DNA from: an uncultured Bacteroidales bacterium
GTDB lineage: Bacteria > Bacteroidota > Bacteroidia > Bacteroidales > WCHB1-69
Direction: 5' to 3'
Assembly (NCBI GenBank): GCA_900316305.1
Contig: ONCM01000016.1
Span: 1 to 55,584 of the forward strand
DNA: 55,584 nt
The notes under the pieces are model-generated. The model was not told where the DNA came from. It saw only the letters and a program-made list of their open reading frames with translations, and did no database searches. Shown one piece after another: positions 1 to 9,456 of this stretch; position 1 is the stretch's first letter; every line of letters begins with the position of its first letter. The position numbers and the translations under genes were made by a program.

Positions 1-281
1 TCGATGGTATAACCGTTGCCATCGAAGGTGCCACTGAAAGCATGTGCCTCATCTCCCACACACGAGGTAATGCTGATATCAGCGGTCTGCTTGAAAAACT
101 CGCCGTTGTACGAGTTTCCGCCACCGACATTGCCAGCCAGATTGACCCAATCAGTCGCACTGGCAATCAGATATGGGTCGGTTTCTGTGCCGGTGCCGCT
201 ACTGAAAGAGTGTAATTGTCCCCAAACGGGATTCGTCGTCGCCAACGCCGCAACCAACACCAAAAACAATATCTTTTTCAT
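1..281 (-). CDS. Exported GLUG-like surface protein, N-terminal part only
   Basis: The first 93 residues of a secreted protein are present; the rest lies beyond the left edge. The start ATG is at 281-279. The product opens with a Sec signal peptide (MKKILFLVLVAALATTNPVW, cleavage probably after WG). The mature part carries SGTGTETDPYLIASATDW, then FSGTFDGNGYTI. This pattern is typical of the opening of GLUG-type repeat or beta-helix surface proteins of Bacteroidales. A TACTTTTG promoter box lies 50 nt upstream, so the gene is transcribed separately from the large gene upstream of it. Function is unknown; an adhesin or glycan-binding role is inference. Confidence 0.75.
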   Translation of the reverse strand, partial: MKKILFLVLVAALATTNPVWGQLHSFSSGTGTETDPYLIASATDWVNLAGNVGGGNSYNGEFFKQTADISITSCVGDEAHAFSGTFDGNGYTI

Positions 282-331
282 TGTATCCTAAATAGATTTT
301 ACACAAATATAAGGGTCAAATTTTAAAGGCG

Positions 332-339
332 CAAAAGTA
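332..339 (-). promoter_or_regulatory. Promoter -7 box for the left-edge exported gene
   Basis: On the minus strand this reads TACTTTTG, matching the Bacteroidota -7 consensus TAnnTTTG. It lies 50 nt before the start codon at 281. Confidence 0.55.
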
Positions 340-408
340 GCAAAAAAACCAAAATGAAAGGAACTTAGATACGAACAAAACACAAACAGGAGAAGGCGAA
401 AAATGAGC

Positions 409-436
409 GTAGAGACGCAAAATTTTGCGTCTCTAC
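409..436. repeat. 28-bp palindrome, copy 1
   Basis: Perfect inverted repeat with 14-bp arms: GTAGAGACGCAAAA followed by its reverse complement. The outer nine bases on each side are shared with six other copies in the window, while the centre differs. It lies between the terminator of the 2285-residue gene and the promoter of the left-edge gene. Confidence 0.9.
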
Positions 437-453
437 AACCCCCGACAAACGTT

Positions 454-481
454 ATTCATCATTCTACATTCTACATTAAAA
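454..481. repeat. 7-bp tandem array (ATTCTAC type)
   Basis: Four consecutive heptads: ATTCATC, ATTCTAC, ATTCTAC, ATTAAAA. On the minus strand, the direction of the upstream gene, it presents TAG every 7 bp. It runs into the T-tract side of the terminator at 477-517. Confidence 0.8.
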
Positions 482-517
482 AAGGTCCCGCACGCTCTCT
501 CAAGCACCAGGACCTTT
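477..517 (-). terminator. Intrinsic terminator of the 2285-residue surface protein gene
   Basis: Stem AAAGGTCC (481-488) pairs with GGACCTTT (510-517). Read on the minus strand the hairpin is followed by six T, ending transcription of the gene whose stop codon is at 562-564. Confidence 0.75.
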
Positions 518-537
518 GTGTGACATATTATCCGTCC

Positions 538-565
538 GTAGAGACGCGCTGAAGCACGTCTCTAC
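538..565. repeat. 28-bp palindrome, copy 2, containing a stop codon
   Basis: GTAGAGACG and CGTCTCTAC arms around the centre CGCTGAAGCA. The minus-strand stop codon TAG of the 2285-residue gene (562-564) lies inside the right arm, so the repeat itself terminates that reading frame. Confidence 0.9.
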
Positions 566-3500
566 TCCGCATCTCTCACCAAACGCACGGGGAAGCCTAA
601 ACGGCGTAGGGCAAGTTCATCGAGCTCAACATCTTGACTATAGAACTTGAGGGTATACGAAAACGTACTATTATCCGATGCATCGCTTGTCCAATAGTAG
701 CCCCATGTATTAATATCTCCAACCCTCGTGCAATCATCATTGTTGTCGTTGATTGCGCGCCAACCGGCGGCAGGCAGGAAGAGGCAGTTGGCAGCCTCTA
801 AGGCATTCCAGCCGGCAGAGGTGCAGGTGGTGGTATAGTTGCTATTCGCATTGATAGTACCCCACGTAACATCCTCGGTGTTGCTGCCGGCAAAGCCGTC
901 GGGGAAGATAATCATACCCTTCACTTCGGTGGCGTCAGTGTTGATGGTAGCCAGCGTGTAGCGGGCGTCGCTCGTGCTGTTCACCGTCACTCCCGTTGCG
1001 CGGGTGGAGAGCAGGTAGATCCATTCGTCCTTCGTCAGCGTGCGCCAGTCGTTATAACCGCCAAGGGGTACGCTGAAATCAGTGCTCCAGGTGTAGTTGG
1101 AGTTACTGTATGCGGTGAGGTTCGGTGTCTTGCCTTCGCCCCAGGTTCCCCAGCCAAAGAGACCCACGACAGTCTTGTCGCCGTAGTTTTCGGTGCAGTA
1201 GGAATTAGCTGCCGTCTCCACGGTGCTGTACTGGTGCGCCAGGAAACTCCATGTGCCTGTGCTCCAATCCACGGAGGTGCTGGTTCGGGTGTACTGCAGA
1301 TTGGCGGGCGAGAAGTACACCTTCTTCGTGCTGCTGACGGAGAATTTGCCGATAAGACTGACCGGTGAGGTACTATTCCCGTTGTCGATGAACTCACCAT
1401 GCTCCGTGAGACGCGGCGAACCGACAATCTTACCGTGCTCGTCCACAAACCGATTGCCTTGGACGGTCACCTCGCCCTCCGGGGTGAGGCCCGGGGTGGG
1501 AAGAGCGAATGTGGCGGTGAGAGTCACCTCGCTGTTGATGGTGGTGTCGAGCGGATTGTTGGTTTTGCCATCGTTCCACTGCACGAAAACGAAACCCGCA
1601 TCAGGCTTGGCCTTCACGGAGACCACCGTGCCGGGCACCACGTAGTACTCCTTGTCGGCGGCGCTCTTGAGGGTGACGTTGGCATTCGGACCCACAGTAT
1701 CCACCGTGCCGTTGCCGTCCGCCACGAGTTTCAGCGTCGGGTTGATGGCGAAGTTGGCGGTATAGTTGCCAGCAGCCTCAGCAGTGAAGTTATAAGTAGC
1801 AGTCGTACTGACAGGGTTGGTCTCACCCTCTTTGGTCCAATTCACGAAGTGAGTGCTGTCCGTCGCTGTGGCGGTGAGGGTCACCGTAACCCCATGGTTG
1901 TATGTGCCGCCGCCGCTAACGGTACCCAAAGTGCTATTGTTGGCAGCCGCCGTGATGACATAGGTGTCGATGGCGAAGGTGGCGGTGATGGTGCTGTCTT
2001 TGTTGACGGCAATGGTAGCGTGGTTATCAGAATAGTTGATCGGCTGGTTGGTTCCGCCGATGAGGCTGACGAGGTGGTAATGGGTAGCCGGGGCAATCAC
2101 GAGAGGCACATTGACACCTTCGTTGACGGTGTAGTTAGGATAAGTGCCCGTCACACCTGCAGGCAGTTCGCTATTGCTGTTGCGAGCCACATCGAGAGTG
2201 CCCAGTGAACCGTCCGTAGGATTGGTGCTGAGCGTCAACGTGTAGGTGTTGATGGCGAAATTGGCGATGTAGTCGCCAGCGGTTTCAGCGGTGGCGTTAA
2301 AGTTGTAGGTGGCGGTGGTGCTGACCACAACACCTGTTTTAGTCCAGTTCACAAAATGGTAGCCGGTGTTTGGTGTTGCGGTGAGGTTCACCTGGGCATC
2401 CTCATTGTAAGTGCCGCCGCCGCTGACGGTACCCATATTATTATCGTTGGCAGTCGCCGTGATGGTGTAGGTGTTGATGGCGAAGTTAGCGGTAAGGCTG
2501 GCGGCTTCGTAAGTGCCATTGGCAGGAGCCGTATAGCTGGTGGTAACAGCGACGTTGCTGTTGATGGCCTCTTCATCGTTCCATTTTACAAAATAGTAGG
2601 CGGCATTGGGCGTAGCTTTCACATCCACGCTTTTGCCGGGCTTCACGTAAGCATGGGTGGCATCGACAAACTCCACACCCTCAGGATTGCTGGGATTGCC
2701 GACATAAAGCTCGACCTTGGTGATACCGCAGCTGCTACAGACAAGATTGGTGTAGTTGGCATCGGAATAGACATTGTTATACTTAGGATAGACGTAGTAG
2801 AAATAAGCATTTGTGTTGCTGCCGGTCGATGCAGTAACAGTGTAGGTTTCATTGTTGGTGAGGGTGAAGACGACACGGGAAACTTCAGGACCATTGCTTT
2901 TGTAAATCATGTACCCCAACGAAGCGTCAATACCATCATTGTCGTAATACCACTTCGTATTGTCATTGTTGCAATTCTCGTATAAATCAACACCAGTGGG
3001 AGTTGGGACATAATCGGTAGAGGCAACTGCTTTTTCGTGGGCTTTCTGCTCGCTGGAAGCCATGACAAAAGCCACGTTGCCATATTCGGTATTGTTGCTG
3101 GCAATCGTCAGGTAAGCATCGCTGGCAAAAGCTGCGGTAACGGTGACGTTCTCGGTAACTTGGAGGGTGGCAGTGAGCGGATTATTGGCACTTACTGTAA
3201 CGTTAGTCCAACTCACGAAATGGTTATGATCATCCGGCGTGGCGGTGAGCTTCACTGCGGTACCGGGCGCCAACGTATAGACATTGGTCGTGTTGGCATC
3301 GGCAGTCAGCGGGGTTTCGACATTACCTATCTCGCTGGCCACGCTCACGCTACCGCTGCCGGTGGTGGTCACGGTCAGCGTCGGATAAGGCGCGAAATTA
3401 GCCGTAACGGTCGTGTCACTGATGAGGGTCACGGCAGCTTTAAGTGAGTCAACATCACCCTTTAGGGCGTTTGTCCATGAGACTAAGTAATTCTGCGGGT

Positions 3501-6500
3501 TCGGCGAAGCCACAAGATTGATATCGCCAGCGAGAACAGGATGGACGAGGTAGTGCTTATTGCCGTCAGTGTAAGTGGCCGTATCCTGAATCACGCCGTT
3601 AGGGAGTTCTCCGTCAATGCCCACCGTTCCGTTCCCATTAGCCACTAACGTCAGCTTCCACGATTCTTCAAGAGTCCTTAAGATGTACATGGCCGAGTCG
3701 GGCAGATAATCGTTGTTGCCGGCGAATCTGGCCTTGACGGTGTCAATACCAGTGCCGTGAATAGTGACAACGCCATTGTTGATGGTGTTGCCGCTGGAGG
3801 TGGTGCCGGCGTTAGGGGTGATGCTGTAGGTCACCTCCGATTCCGATATGCTGTGTGGTTTGGTGAGAGGATTCTGCACCGTGGAAGTGAACCCTCGATA
3901 GACCGTGGTGTCAGCCTTGGCGTACGCGAGACCGGCATCCTGCTTCCACGCCGTCCGCAGCATAAGGTCACTCGTGGGCATCTTGAAAGTCCATGAGTTG
4001 TCACTATTGCGTGCGGGTACGTATGGGTCAGTTTGGGCACTGGCACTCACCGTCGCCATTTTCACTAAGCGAACAGAGTGCCCATCGGAACGATAGGCGC
4101 TGCCATCAACGATAAAGTTGTCACCGGATCCGAAGAGCACTTGTTGTGCGTCATTTGTACTGTCGGTTGAGGACCAATAGCAGCCGGTGTTCCCGACATA
4201 CATAACGGTGTAGGCGTCTGTGGAGCTACCAACATTAGTAGGGCGTCTACCTGCAGCGGGCAGGAACACCGCACCGGCGGCCTCCATCTTGGCCCAGTCG
4301 GCGGAAGTATACGTGTTGGCATTCCAACTGGTGGCATCCTTCATATTGATGCCCGTAGGGGCGTCCACACCCTCGGGATGGGTGTAGTTGTCGGGAAAGA
4401 TGATGAGACCGTGGGTGGTACCGAAGAGATTGGCTTTGGCGAAGCGGGCGTTAGGGGTACCGCTAATTGTGGACGATGTGCGGCAGTTTGTGCCGGGGGT
4501 CGGACTACTGTTAGCGTATGTTGGTCCTAAGAGCCACACCCACTCCTTGTTGGTCAGTGTGCGCCAGCCGGAATTCTCGGTATTGCCACCATTGCTGATG
4601 GCGTTGTAGCCCCAGTCAGCTTTGCCGCTTTCATCGAACAAGCTTTTTTGGGAGTCACCGTAGGCATAGTAATATCCAGGGTTTTTGTTGGTGCTATTAG
4701 GTTGATAGTAGTCGGCACCATGATTGTAACCGCTGGTACCCCAGCCGAAGAGGCTCACGACATTCTGGTTTGCGTAGTCGGCGCCGACATTCTGGTCTGC
4801 GGTTTCGACCATTGAGTACTGGTGTTCCATGAAGCTAAAGGTCCAATTGGCCCAACCATTATCCGTGGTGGCCTGCAGGTTGCCCTTCGAAAAGTACACC
4901 TGCTTATTGCTGCCTACCGAGAACTTGCCGTTGATGGCACCTATGGGTATCAGATCCAGCTTGCTCACCAGCTCCTTCTGACCGTCGCTGGGAGTAATCA
5001 CCACATCAGCGTTTTTAGGAATCAGCACGTAACCCATGGTGTCAGCCGCGGTGGGATTCACAGTTACATAGGGTGTCGGAGAAATTGGATCGGCATCGCC
5101 AATCTGCACCTGCCATGTAAGACGCACGCTATCGAGGCGCACCGTGTCGATGGCGAAGTTGGCGGTAAGCGTAGTATCACCCGCAACCGTGAACGTCTTT
5201 GTCGCGCCACCATCTATCACGGCAGGATCCTCGTTGGTCCAGTTGACGAAGTGGCGATCTGTAGCCGGCGTAGCCACGACAGTAGCTTCACTGCCGGGAA
5301 TGAACCAGTAGCCACCGTCGGGGTTGGGAATGGCTTCCTTGTATGTAAAGGTACATAGTGGAAGGAAACTGGAAGTTTCGATGTAATTATCCTGAGGGAT
5401 ACCAAAGATACTGGAGGAGTCATTGTAGGAATTTTTACCGCGGAAATCAATAACGACATCAAAGTTGTAGGCACTACCAACGATCTCGTTGGACATGCTC
5501 ACCAGTAGGTTGCTGCCGCCGTAAGTGAAAGGATTACTGAAAGTGATGGTCATCTCGCCGTGATCACCGACACTTGTGGCAGAAAGGGTGCCGGTATAGA
5601 CCTCCGTACAGTTGTTCAGATCCTCGAGATTATTGTTGAATGAGGTGTAGTCAACCTCCGCCAGATAGACCGTGATATCCATAGGGGGTTCGTACGGAAG
5701 ATTCGTATTTTCTGTATAGTATTTGACACCGGTGATTACTTTGCCCGCCATCGCCGCCAGACTATCGGCGGGGATGATATGCTGGCTTGTTGACGGATAG
5801 TATCGAAGGTATCTGGTATTTAGTGGAAACCATTCGGACTGTGCGTTGACATCTTTGATGACTGTCAACTCGTCGGAGGTCAGATCGTTTTGGAGCGCCA
5901 CGGTACCCATCTGCTCATTGTTGCTGGCAATCTGGAGAGTGGCGTATGCGTTGAAGGTGGCGATGAGATTGGTGTCGCGGGTAACGGTGACAGTATGGGA
6001 AGTCTTGGTGCTTTCATCTTCCCACTCCACGAAATAATGGCCATCGTTGGGGGTAGCCTTGACGGTTACCTCAGTGCCGGGAATGACACTATAACTGCCA
6101 TCGTTGTTGGCCACCACCGGAGGGATGCTGGCGATTGTGTAGTAGAATTTACCGTAGATTGGGTTGAGATCTCTGTGAAGAAAATTGGTTTCCGCGTTAG
6201 TCGAATAAACGCCATCGTTGAATCGGACTAATTTTGTTGCCCCTGTAACATCATTGAAGCCGTAAATAAGGGTTACATATCCAGTGGTAGGCGCAGAAGA
6301 CCAAGCGCGTGCTTCTTCCAAGGTGGAGGGCACGAAGTCTGATGGCAAATCGTTGGCTGTCAAATTATTGAAATCGCCATTCCACTCGTTGGGGAAGCTG
6401 AACTCAGCAGCATTGGCAGGTAAACTGACGGGCTTAAGCACCACAGTACCCATAGCTGGGTCGTTGGCACCGAAAGTGAGCAGCGGGTTGTTGGCGAAGT

Positions 6501-7419
6501 TGCCTTGAATAGTGGTGTCGCTGTTGACAGTGACTTGTATTGGAGTACTTGTGCCGATTACGTTGTTGTTCGGGTCGGTCCAATTCACGAAGTGGTAACG
6601 CTCAGCCGCCATGGCAGTGATGGTGACAGTTGTACCAGGGACAATATTATAGGTGCCATCAAGGTTGTCCACCACAGGAGAGACACTGGCGGTTGTGTAA
6701 TAGTAATTTTGGTAGTAAATAGTTTGATGAGAAATGTTCCACGCATCGTTATAGCGATACTCGCCATCTAGGAAGACAACGTATTTTGGTGTTCCATTAT
6801 CATTGAAATCGTAGATAAGATATGCCCATCCAGAGGTAGGTGCGGACGACCAAGCACTGGCTTGAGCCAAGGTAGAGGCCACAAAGTCTGATGGCATCTC
6901 CTCTTCTGTCAGGTTATTGTTATCGTTCTCCCAATCGCTGAGAATATCATTAAATTCGGCGGTGTTGACAGGCACTTCGATGGGTTCGAGCGCCACGGTG
7001 CCCATCGTTGAATTATTAGTCCTAAGGGTCAGCACGGGGTTGTACTCCACCTCCAGCAGCTGGTCCGCGTCGGGCATGGTGAAGGTCCAGGTGCCGTTGG
7101 ACTGGCGGGCGGGAATATAGTCGTAAGTCATTGTGAGGGTGTAACTATTTCCTCCTGTGAAGCCCAACTGAAACAGCTGTTTACTGTCGTCCAACTCCTC
7201 ATCGTTGTAGAACAAGTGCTGGTATGCATCATCAAAGATTCCATTAGACCAATCCTCAATATTGCTCTTGATTACGGAAGGACTATCTCCGCTCTCGTAC
7301 TCTCGCGTCATCGTCTGACCATTAGGAGTATTGACATGAATGGTAATCTGTGCAGCCCACGCGCCCATCATCACAACCATGGCAAGAACCGTTAATATAA
7401 TATGTTTTATATATTTCAT
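562..7419 (-). CDS. Giant exported protein: ten InlB-B-like repeats and two FISUMP modules (2285 aa)
   Basis: Signal peptide at residues 1-22 (ending GAWA). Ten repeats of the divergent InlB B-repeat type follow, each ending in FVNW/FVxW and then a TVTANFA-like strand. Three lie before and seven after a FISUMP-type module (about 828-1120) opening GKFSVGSNKQVYFSKGNLQ. A second such module (about 2023-2285, GKFSVSSTKKVYFSPANLQ) closes the protein with GFPVRLVRDAE. Repeats 1 and 2 share an inserted LPSDFV...ARAWSSAPT segment. No type IX sorting domain was recognised at the C terminus. The family is widespread on Bacteroidales surfaces and is probably adhesive; the ligand is unknown. The stop codon is supplied by a palindromic repeat. 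Confidence 0.8.
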   Translation of the reverse strand: MKYIKHIILTVLAMVVMMGAWAAQITIHVNTPNGQTMTREYESGDSPSVIKSNIEDWSNGIFDDAYQHLFYNDEELDDSKQLFQLGFTGGNSYTLTMTYDYIPARQSNGTWTFTMPDADQLLEVEYNPVLTLRTNNSTMGTVALEPIEVPVNTAEFNDILSDWENDNNNLTEEEMPSDFVASTLAQASAWSSAPTSGWAYLIYDFNDNGTPKYVVFLDGEYRYNDAWNISHQTIYYQNYYYTTASVSPVVDNLDGTYNIVPGTTVTITAMAAERYHFVNWTDPNNNVIGTSTPIQVTVNSDTTIQGNFANNPLLTFGANDPAMGTVVLKPVSLPANAAEFSFPNEWNGDFNNLTANDLPSDFVPSTLEEARAWSSAPTTGYVTLIYGFNDVTGATKLVRFNDGVYSTNAETNFLHRDLNPIYGKFYYTIASIPPVVANNDGSYSVIPGTEVTVKATPNDGHYFVEWEDESTKTSHTVTVTRDTNLIATFNAYATLQIASNNEQMGTVALQNDLTSDELTVIKDVNAQSEWFPLNTRYLRYYPSTSQHIIPADSLAAMAGKVITGVKYYTENTNLPYEPPMDITVYLAEVDYTSFNNNLEDLNNCTEVYTGTLSATSVGDHGEMTITFSNPFTYGGSNLLVSMSNEIVGSAYNFDVVIDFRGKNSYNDSSSIFGIPQDNYIETSSFLPLCTFTYKEAIPNPDGGYWFIPGSEATVVATPATDRHFVNWTNEDPAVIDGGATKTFTVAGDTTLTANFAIDTVRLDSVRLTWQVQIGDADPISPTPYVTVNPTAADTMGYVLIPKNADVVITPSDGQKELVSKLDLIPIGAINGKFSVGSNKQVYFSKGNLQATTDNGWANWTFSFMEHQYSMVETADQNVGADYANQNVVSLFGWGTSGYNHGADYYQPNSTNKNPGYYYAYGDSQKSLFDESGKADWGYNAISNGGNTENSGWRTLTNKEWVWLLGPTYANSSPTPGTNCRTSSTISGTPNARFAKANLFGTTHGLIIFPDNYTHPEGVDAPTGINMKDATSWNANTYTSADWAKMEAAGAVFLPAAGRRPTNVGSSTDAYTVMYVGNTGCYWSSTDSTNDAQQVLFGSGDNFIVDGSAYRSDGHSVRLVKMATVSASAQTDPYVPARNSDNSWTFKMPTSDLMLRTAWKQDAGLAYAKADTTVYRGFTSTVQNPLTKPHSISESEVTYSITPNAGTTSSGNTINNGVVTIHGTGIDTVKARFAGNNDYLPDSAMYILRTLEESWKLTLVANGNGTVGIDGELPNGVIQDTATYTDGNKHYLVHPVLAGDINLVASPNPQNYLVSWTNALKGDVDSLKAAVTLISDTTVTANFAPYPTLTVTTTGSGSVSVASEIGNVETPLTADANTTNVYTLAPGTAVKLTATPDDHNHFVSWTNVTVSANNPLTATLQVTENVTVTAAFASDAYLTIASNNTEYGNVAFVMASSEQKAHEKAVASTDYVPTPTGVDLYENCNNDNTKWYYDNDGIDASLGYMIYKSNGPEVSRVVFTLTNNETYTVTASTGSNTNAYFYYVYPKYNNVYSDANYTNLVCSSCGITKVELYVGNPSNPEGVEFVDATHAYVKPGKSVDVKATPNAAYYFVKWNDEEAINSNVAVTTSYTAPANGTYEAASLTANFAINTYTITATANDNNMGTVSGGGTYNEDAQVNLTATPNTGYHFVNWTKTGVVVSTTATYNFNATAETAGDYIANFAINTYTLTLSTNPTDGSLGTLDVARNSNSELPAGVTGTYPNYTVNEGVNVPLVIAPATHYHLVSLIGGTNQPINYSDNHATIAVNKDSTITATFAIDTYVITAAANNSTLGTVSGGGTYNHGVTVTLTATATDSTHFVNWTKEGETNPVSTTATYNFTAEAAGNYTANFAINPTLKLVADGNGTVDTVGPNANVTLKSAADKEYYVVPGTVVSVKAKPDAGFVFVQWNDGKTNNPLDTTINSEVTLTATFALPTPGLTPEGEVTVQGNRFVDEHGKIVGSPRLTEHGEFIDNGNSTSPVSLIGKFSVSSTKKVYFSPANLQYTRTSTSVDWSTGTWSFLAHQYSTVETAANSYCTENYGDKTVVGLFGWGTWGEGKTPNLTAYSNSNYTWSTDFSVPLGGYNDWRTLTKDEWIYLLSTRATGVTVNSTSDARYTLATINTDATEVKGMIIFPDGFAGSNTEDVTWGTINANSNYTTTCTSAGWNALEAANCLFLPAAGWRAINDNNDDCTRVGDINTWGYYWTSDASDNSTFSYTLKFYSQDVELDELALRRLGFPVRLVRDAE

Positions 7420-7464
7420 TATTCCTAATTTTTTTCGTTAGTTGTTCACAATGGGTATCGTTGG

Positions 7465-9426
7465 TTAGTTGGCGTCCTTTACCAGGCGGACGGCACCGCC
7501 CTGGCTGCGTTGGAAGCTGTAATCCACTTTCAAATAGTTTGAGTAGAACTGCACACGATAGGCTTTATCTACCCCGTCGGGCGAACTCGACATGTAGTAG
7601 CCGTCAATATTACGATTATTGGGTCCACCGCTATCACGATTGCCGGCAGCCGGAAGGAACACCGCACCAGCAGCTTCCATCTGAGACCACTGCGCTGTGG
7701 AGTAATTATTGGTAAAATAACTAATGCCGGCAGTAAAGCTAAGACCATCGGGCAGCGTCCAACTGTCGGGAAGGATAATCATTCCTTTGACTTCGTTTAC
7801 AATTCCGTAACCATACTTCGAAGAGGCGTTGGTGCGGGTGTTGAACAGATAAACCCACTCGTCTTTGGTGAGAGTCTTCCAGCCGGTGCCAATGTTGGTG
7901 CCCCAGTCGACCACGTCAGATGCGGTGCCGCTCGAAGTGACACAACTTTGTGCTGAACCGTAATTGCCTGTCATCTCCCAATAGAAGAGGTCGCAACTGG
8001 TGCTGTTCCAAGTATCCCCCAGGCAGTCATACTGGTTGGTAAAGAATGACCAAGTATCGTTGACACGTTTCAGATTACCCTTAGAGAACTGCACTTTTCC
8101 GCCGTTTCCGTTGATAGTGAACTTGCCTCTGAGAAGGAGGGAGGGATAATCCAGCGGACTCTGGGTGAGATAAGTGCTACCAGTGCCCACATAAGCGTTG
8201 TCCTGATAATACACCGTGCCGCCGATGGTCACCGTGCCGCAAGTGCTTTCGCCGTAGCCTGCACCAATGCTGTTAGGAGCATTTTCGCCACCATCCTTGG
8301 CAGTCACCTGAGTTACGCCATCTGTAATGGTAATGGTACCACAGTTGGCACTCTCTCCACAACCGATACCTGCACTGGATTTTCCACCATTGGCAGTAAC
8401 TGTACCACCTGTAATCAGGATGTCACCGCATTCAGATAGGTGATAGTGGTGATTGATGTAATAATAATGACCATTACCAGAGCCTATACCAGCAGAATTC
8501 TCACCTCCGGAAGCAGTGACGTTGCCGCCAGCGATGGAAATATTACCGCAGTAACCATATTCTCCGCAACCGATGCCAGCAGCAGTAAAAATACCAGCAA
8601 TACTTTCGCCATTAGCTATGACCGTTCCGCCAGAGATGCTGATATTACCGCACCTGGATCCATAAGAACTACCGGCAGGGGCACCACCACTACCGATACT
8701 GGCAGCATAATAACCACCAATAGCCGTGATGTTACCGCCCTGGATGTCGATATTGCCACAATTGATACCATCATATCCTCCTCCAATACCGGCACCACGG
8801 CCATTGCTTTGGCTGCTAGCGTTGAGTGAGCCTGTGCCTGCGGTTTCGCCTTTGATGGTGAGCGTCTTGTCCACAGGTACGTAGATGCCAGGATAATACT
8901 TATGGAATCCCTTCACAGAGTTTGTTGAACCATCCTTCAGTATAATGGTAGCGTCGCCCTCGCAGGTGAGACCAGCCCAAGCAACTGTTGACTGCGATGC
9001 GGTTTCAACATTATCACTCCACCCATTGATAGTCACATTTTTCAGCGTCATAGTGGCGCCGTCGGCAATTGTAATCTTGTATTTCTGCGTCGAACCGTTG
9101 AGCGTTCCCGTCAGGGTGTCGCAGTCTTGGGCCACAAAATCATGATGGAGGGTGTCCAGACGAATGAGTCGGCATGCCGGTGCATCCACCAGCGTCACAC
9201 TCTTCACACGATCAGGATTCAGCGGGGTGAGCGTCACGTTGGCACCTGCGGGAATTTGAACCTCATGTTTAGCTTCGGTTGCAGTGAAATCCACGTTGCC
9301 GGCTTGCACCCTCCAGCCAGTGGGGATGTTGCCCAACGTGCGGTTCGTCTGTGTCGTCTGCCCCCACGCTGTTCCCGCCATCACCGTCAGCAACGCAACA
9401 AACATCAAATACAATATCTTTTTCAT
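7465..9426 (-). CDS. Exported beta-helix protein with C-terminal FISUMP module (653 aa)
   Basis: A signal peptide (residues 1-22, ending GTAWG) is followed by a beta-rich region. Residues about 222-397 then hold five or six glycine-rich repeats of the form CGNISISGGTVTANGG...AGIGCG, as expected for a right-handed parallel beta-helix with a cysteine at each turn. Residues 435-653 form a module opening GKFTINGNGGKVQFSKGNL and ending GGAVRLVKDAN, homologous to the two modules of the larger neighbour. It sits 45 nt upstream of that neighbour on the same strand and may be co-transcribed with it. Surface attachment or glycan contact is inference; no catalytic motif was seen. Confidence 0.75.
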   Translation of the reverse strand: MKKILYLMFVALLTVMAGTAWGQTTQTNRTLGNIPTGWRVQAGNVDFTATEAKHEVQIPAGANVTLTPLNPDRVKSVTLVDAPACRLIRLDTLHHDFVAQDCDTLTGTLNGSTQKYKITIADGATMTLKNVTINGWSDNVETASQSTVAWAGLTCEGDATIILKDGSTNSVKGFHKYYPGIYVPVDKTLTIKGETAGTGSLNASSQSNGRGAGIGGGYDGINCGNIDIQGGNITAIGGYYAASIGSGGAPAGSSYGSRCGNISISGGTVIANGESIAGIFTAAGIGCGEYGYCGNISIAGGNVTASGGENSAGIGSGNGHYYYINHHYHLSECGDILITGGTVTANGGKSSAGIGCGESANCGTITITDGVTQVTAKDGGENAPNSIGAGYGESTCGTVTIGGTVYYQDNAYVGTGSTYLTQSPLDYPSLLLRGKFTINGNGGKVQFSKGNLKRVNDTWSFFTNQYDCLGDTWNSTSCDLFYWEMTGNYGSAQSCVTSSGTASDVVDWGTNIGTGWKTLTKDEWVYLFNTRTNASSKYGYGIVNEVKGMIILPDSWTLPDGLSFTAGISYFTNNYSTAQWSQMEAAGAVFLPAAGNRDSGGPNNRNIDGYYMSSSPDGVDKAYRVQFYSNYLKVDYSFQRSQGGAVRLVKDAN

Positions 9427-9456
9427 TGTATTCGGTTTTTGTTTGAAAGGAAAAGG

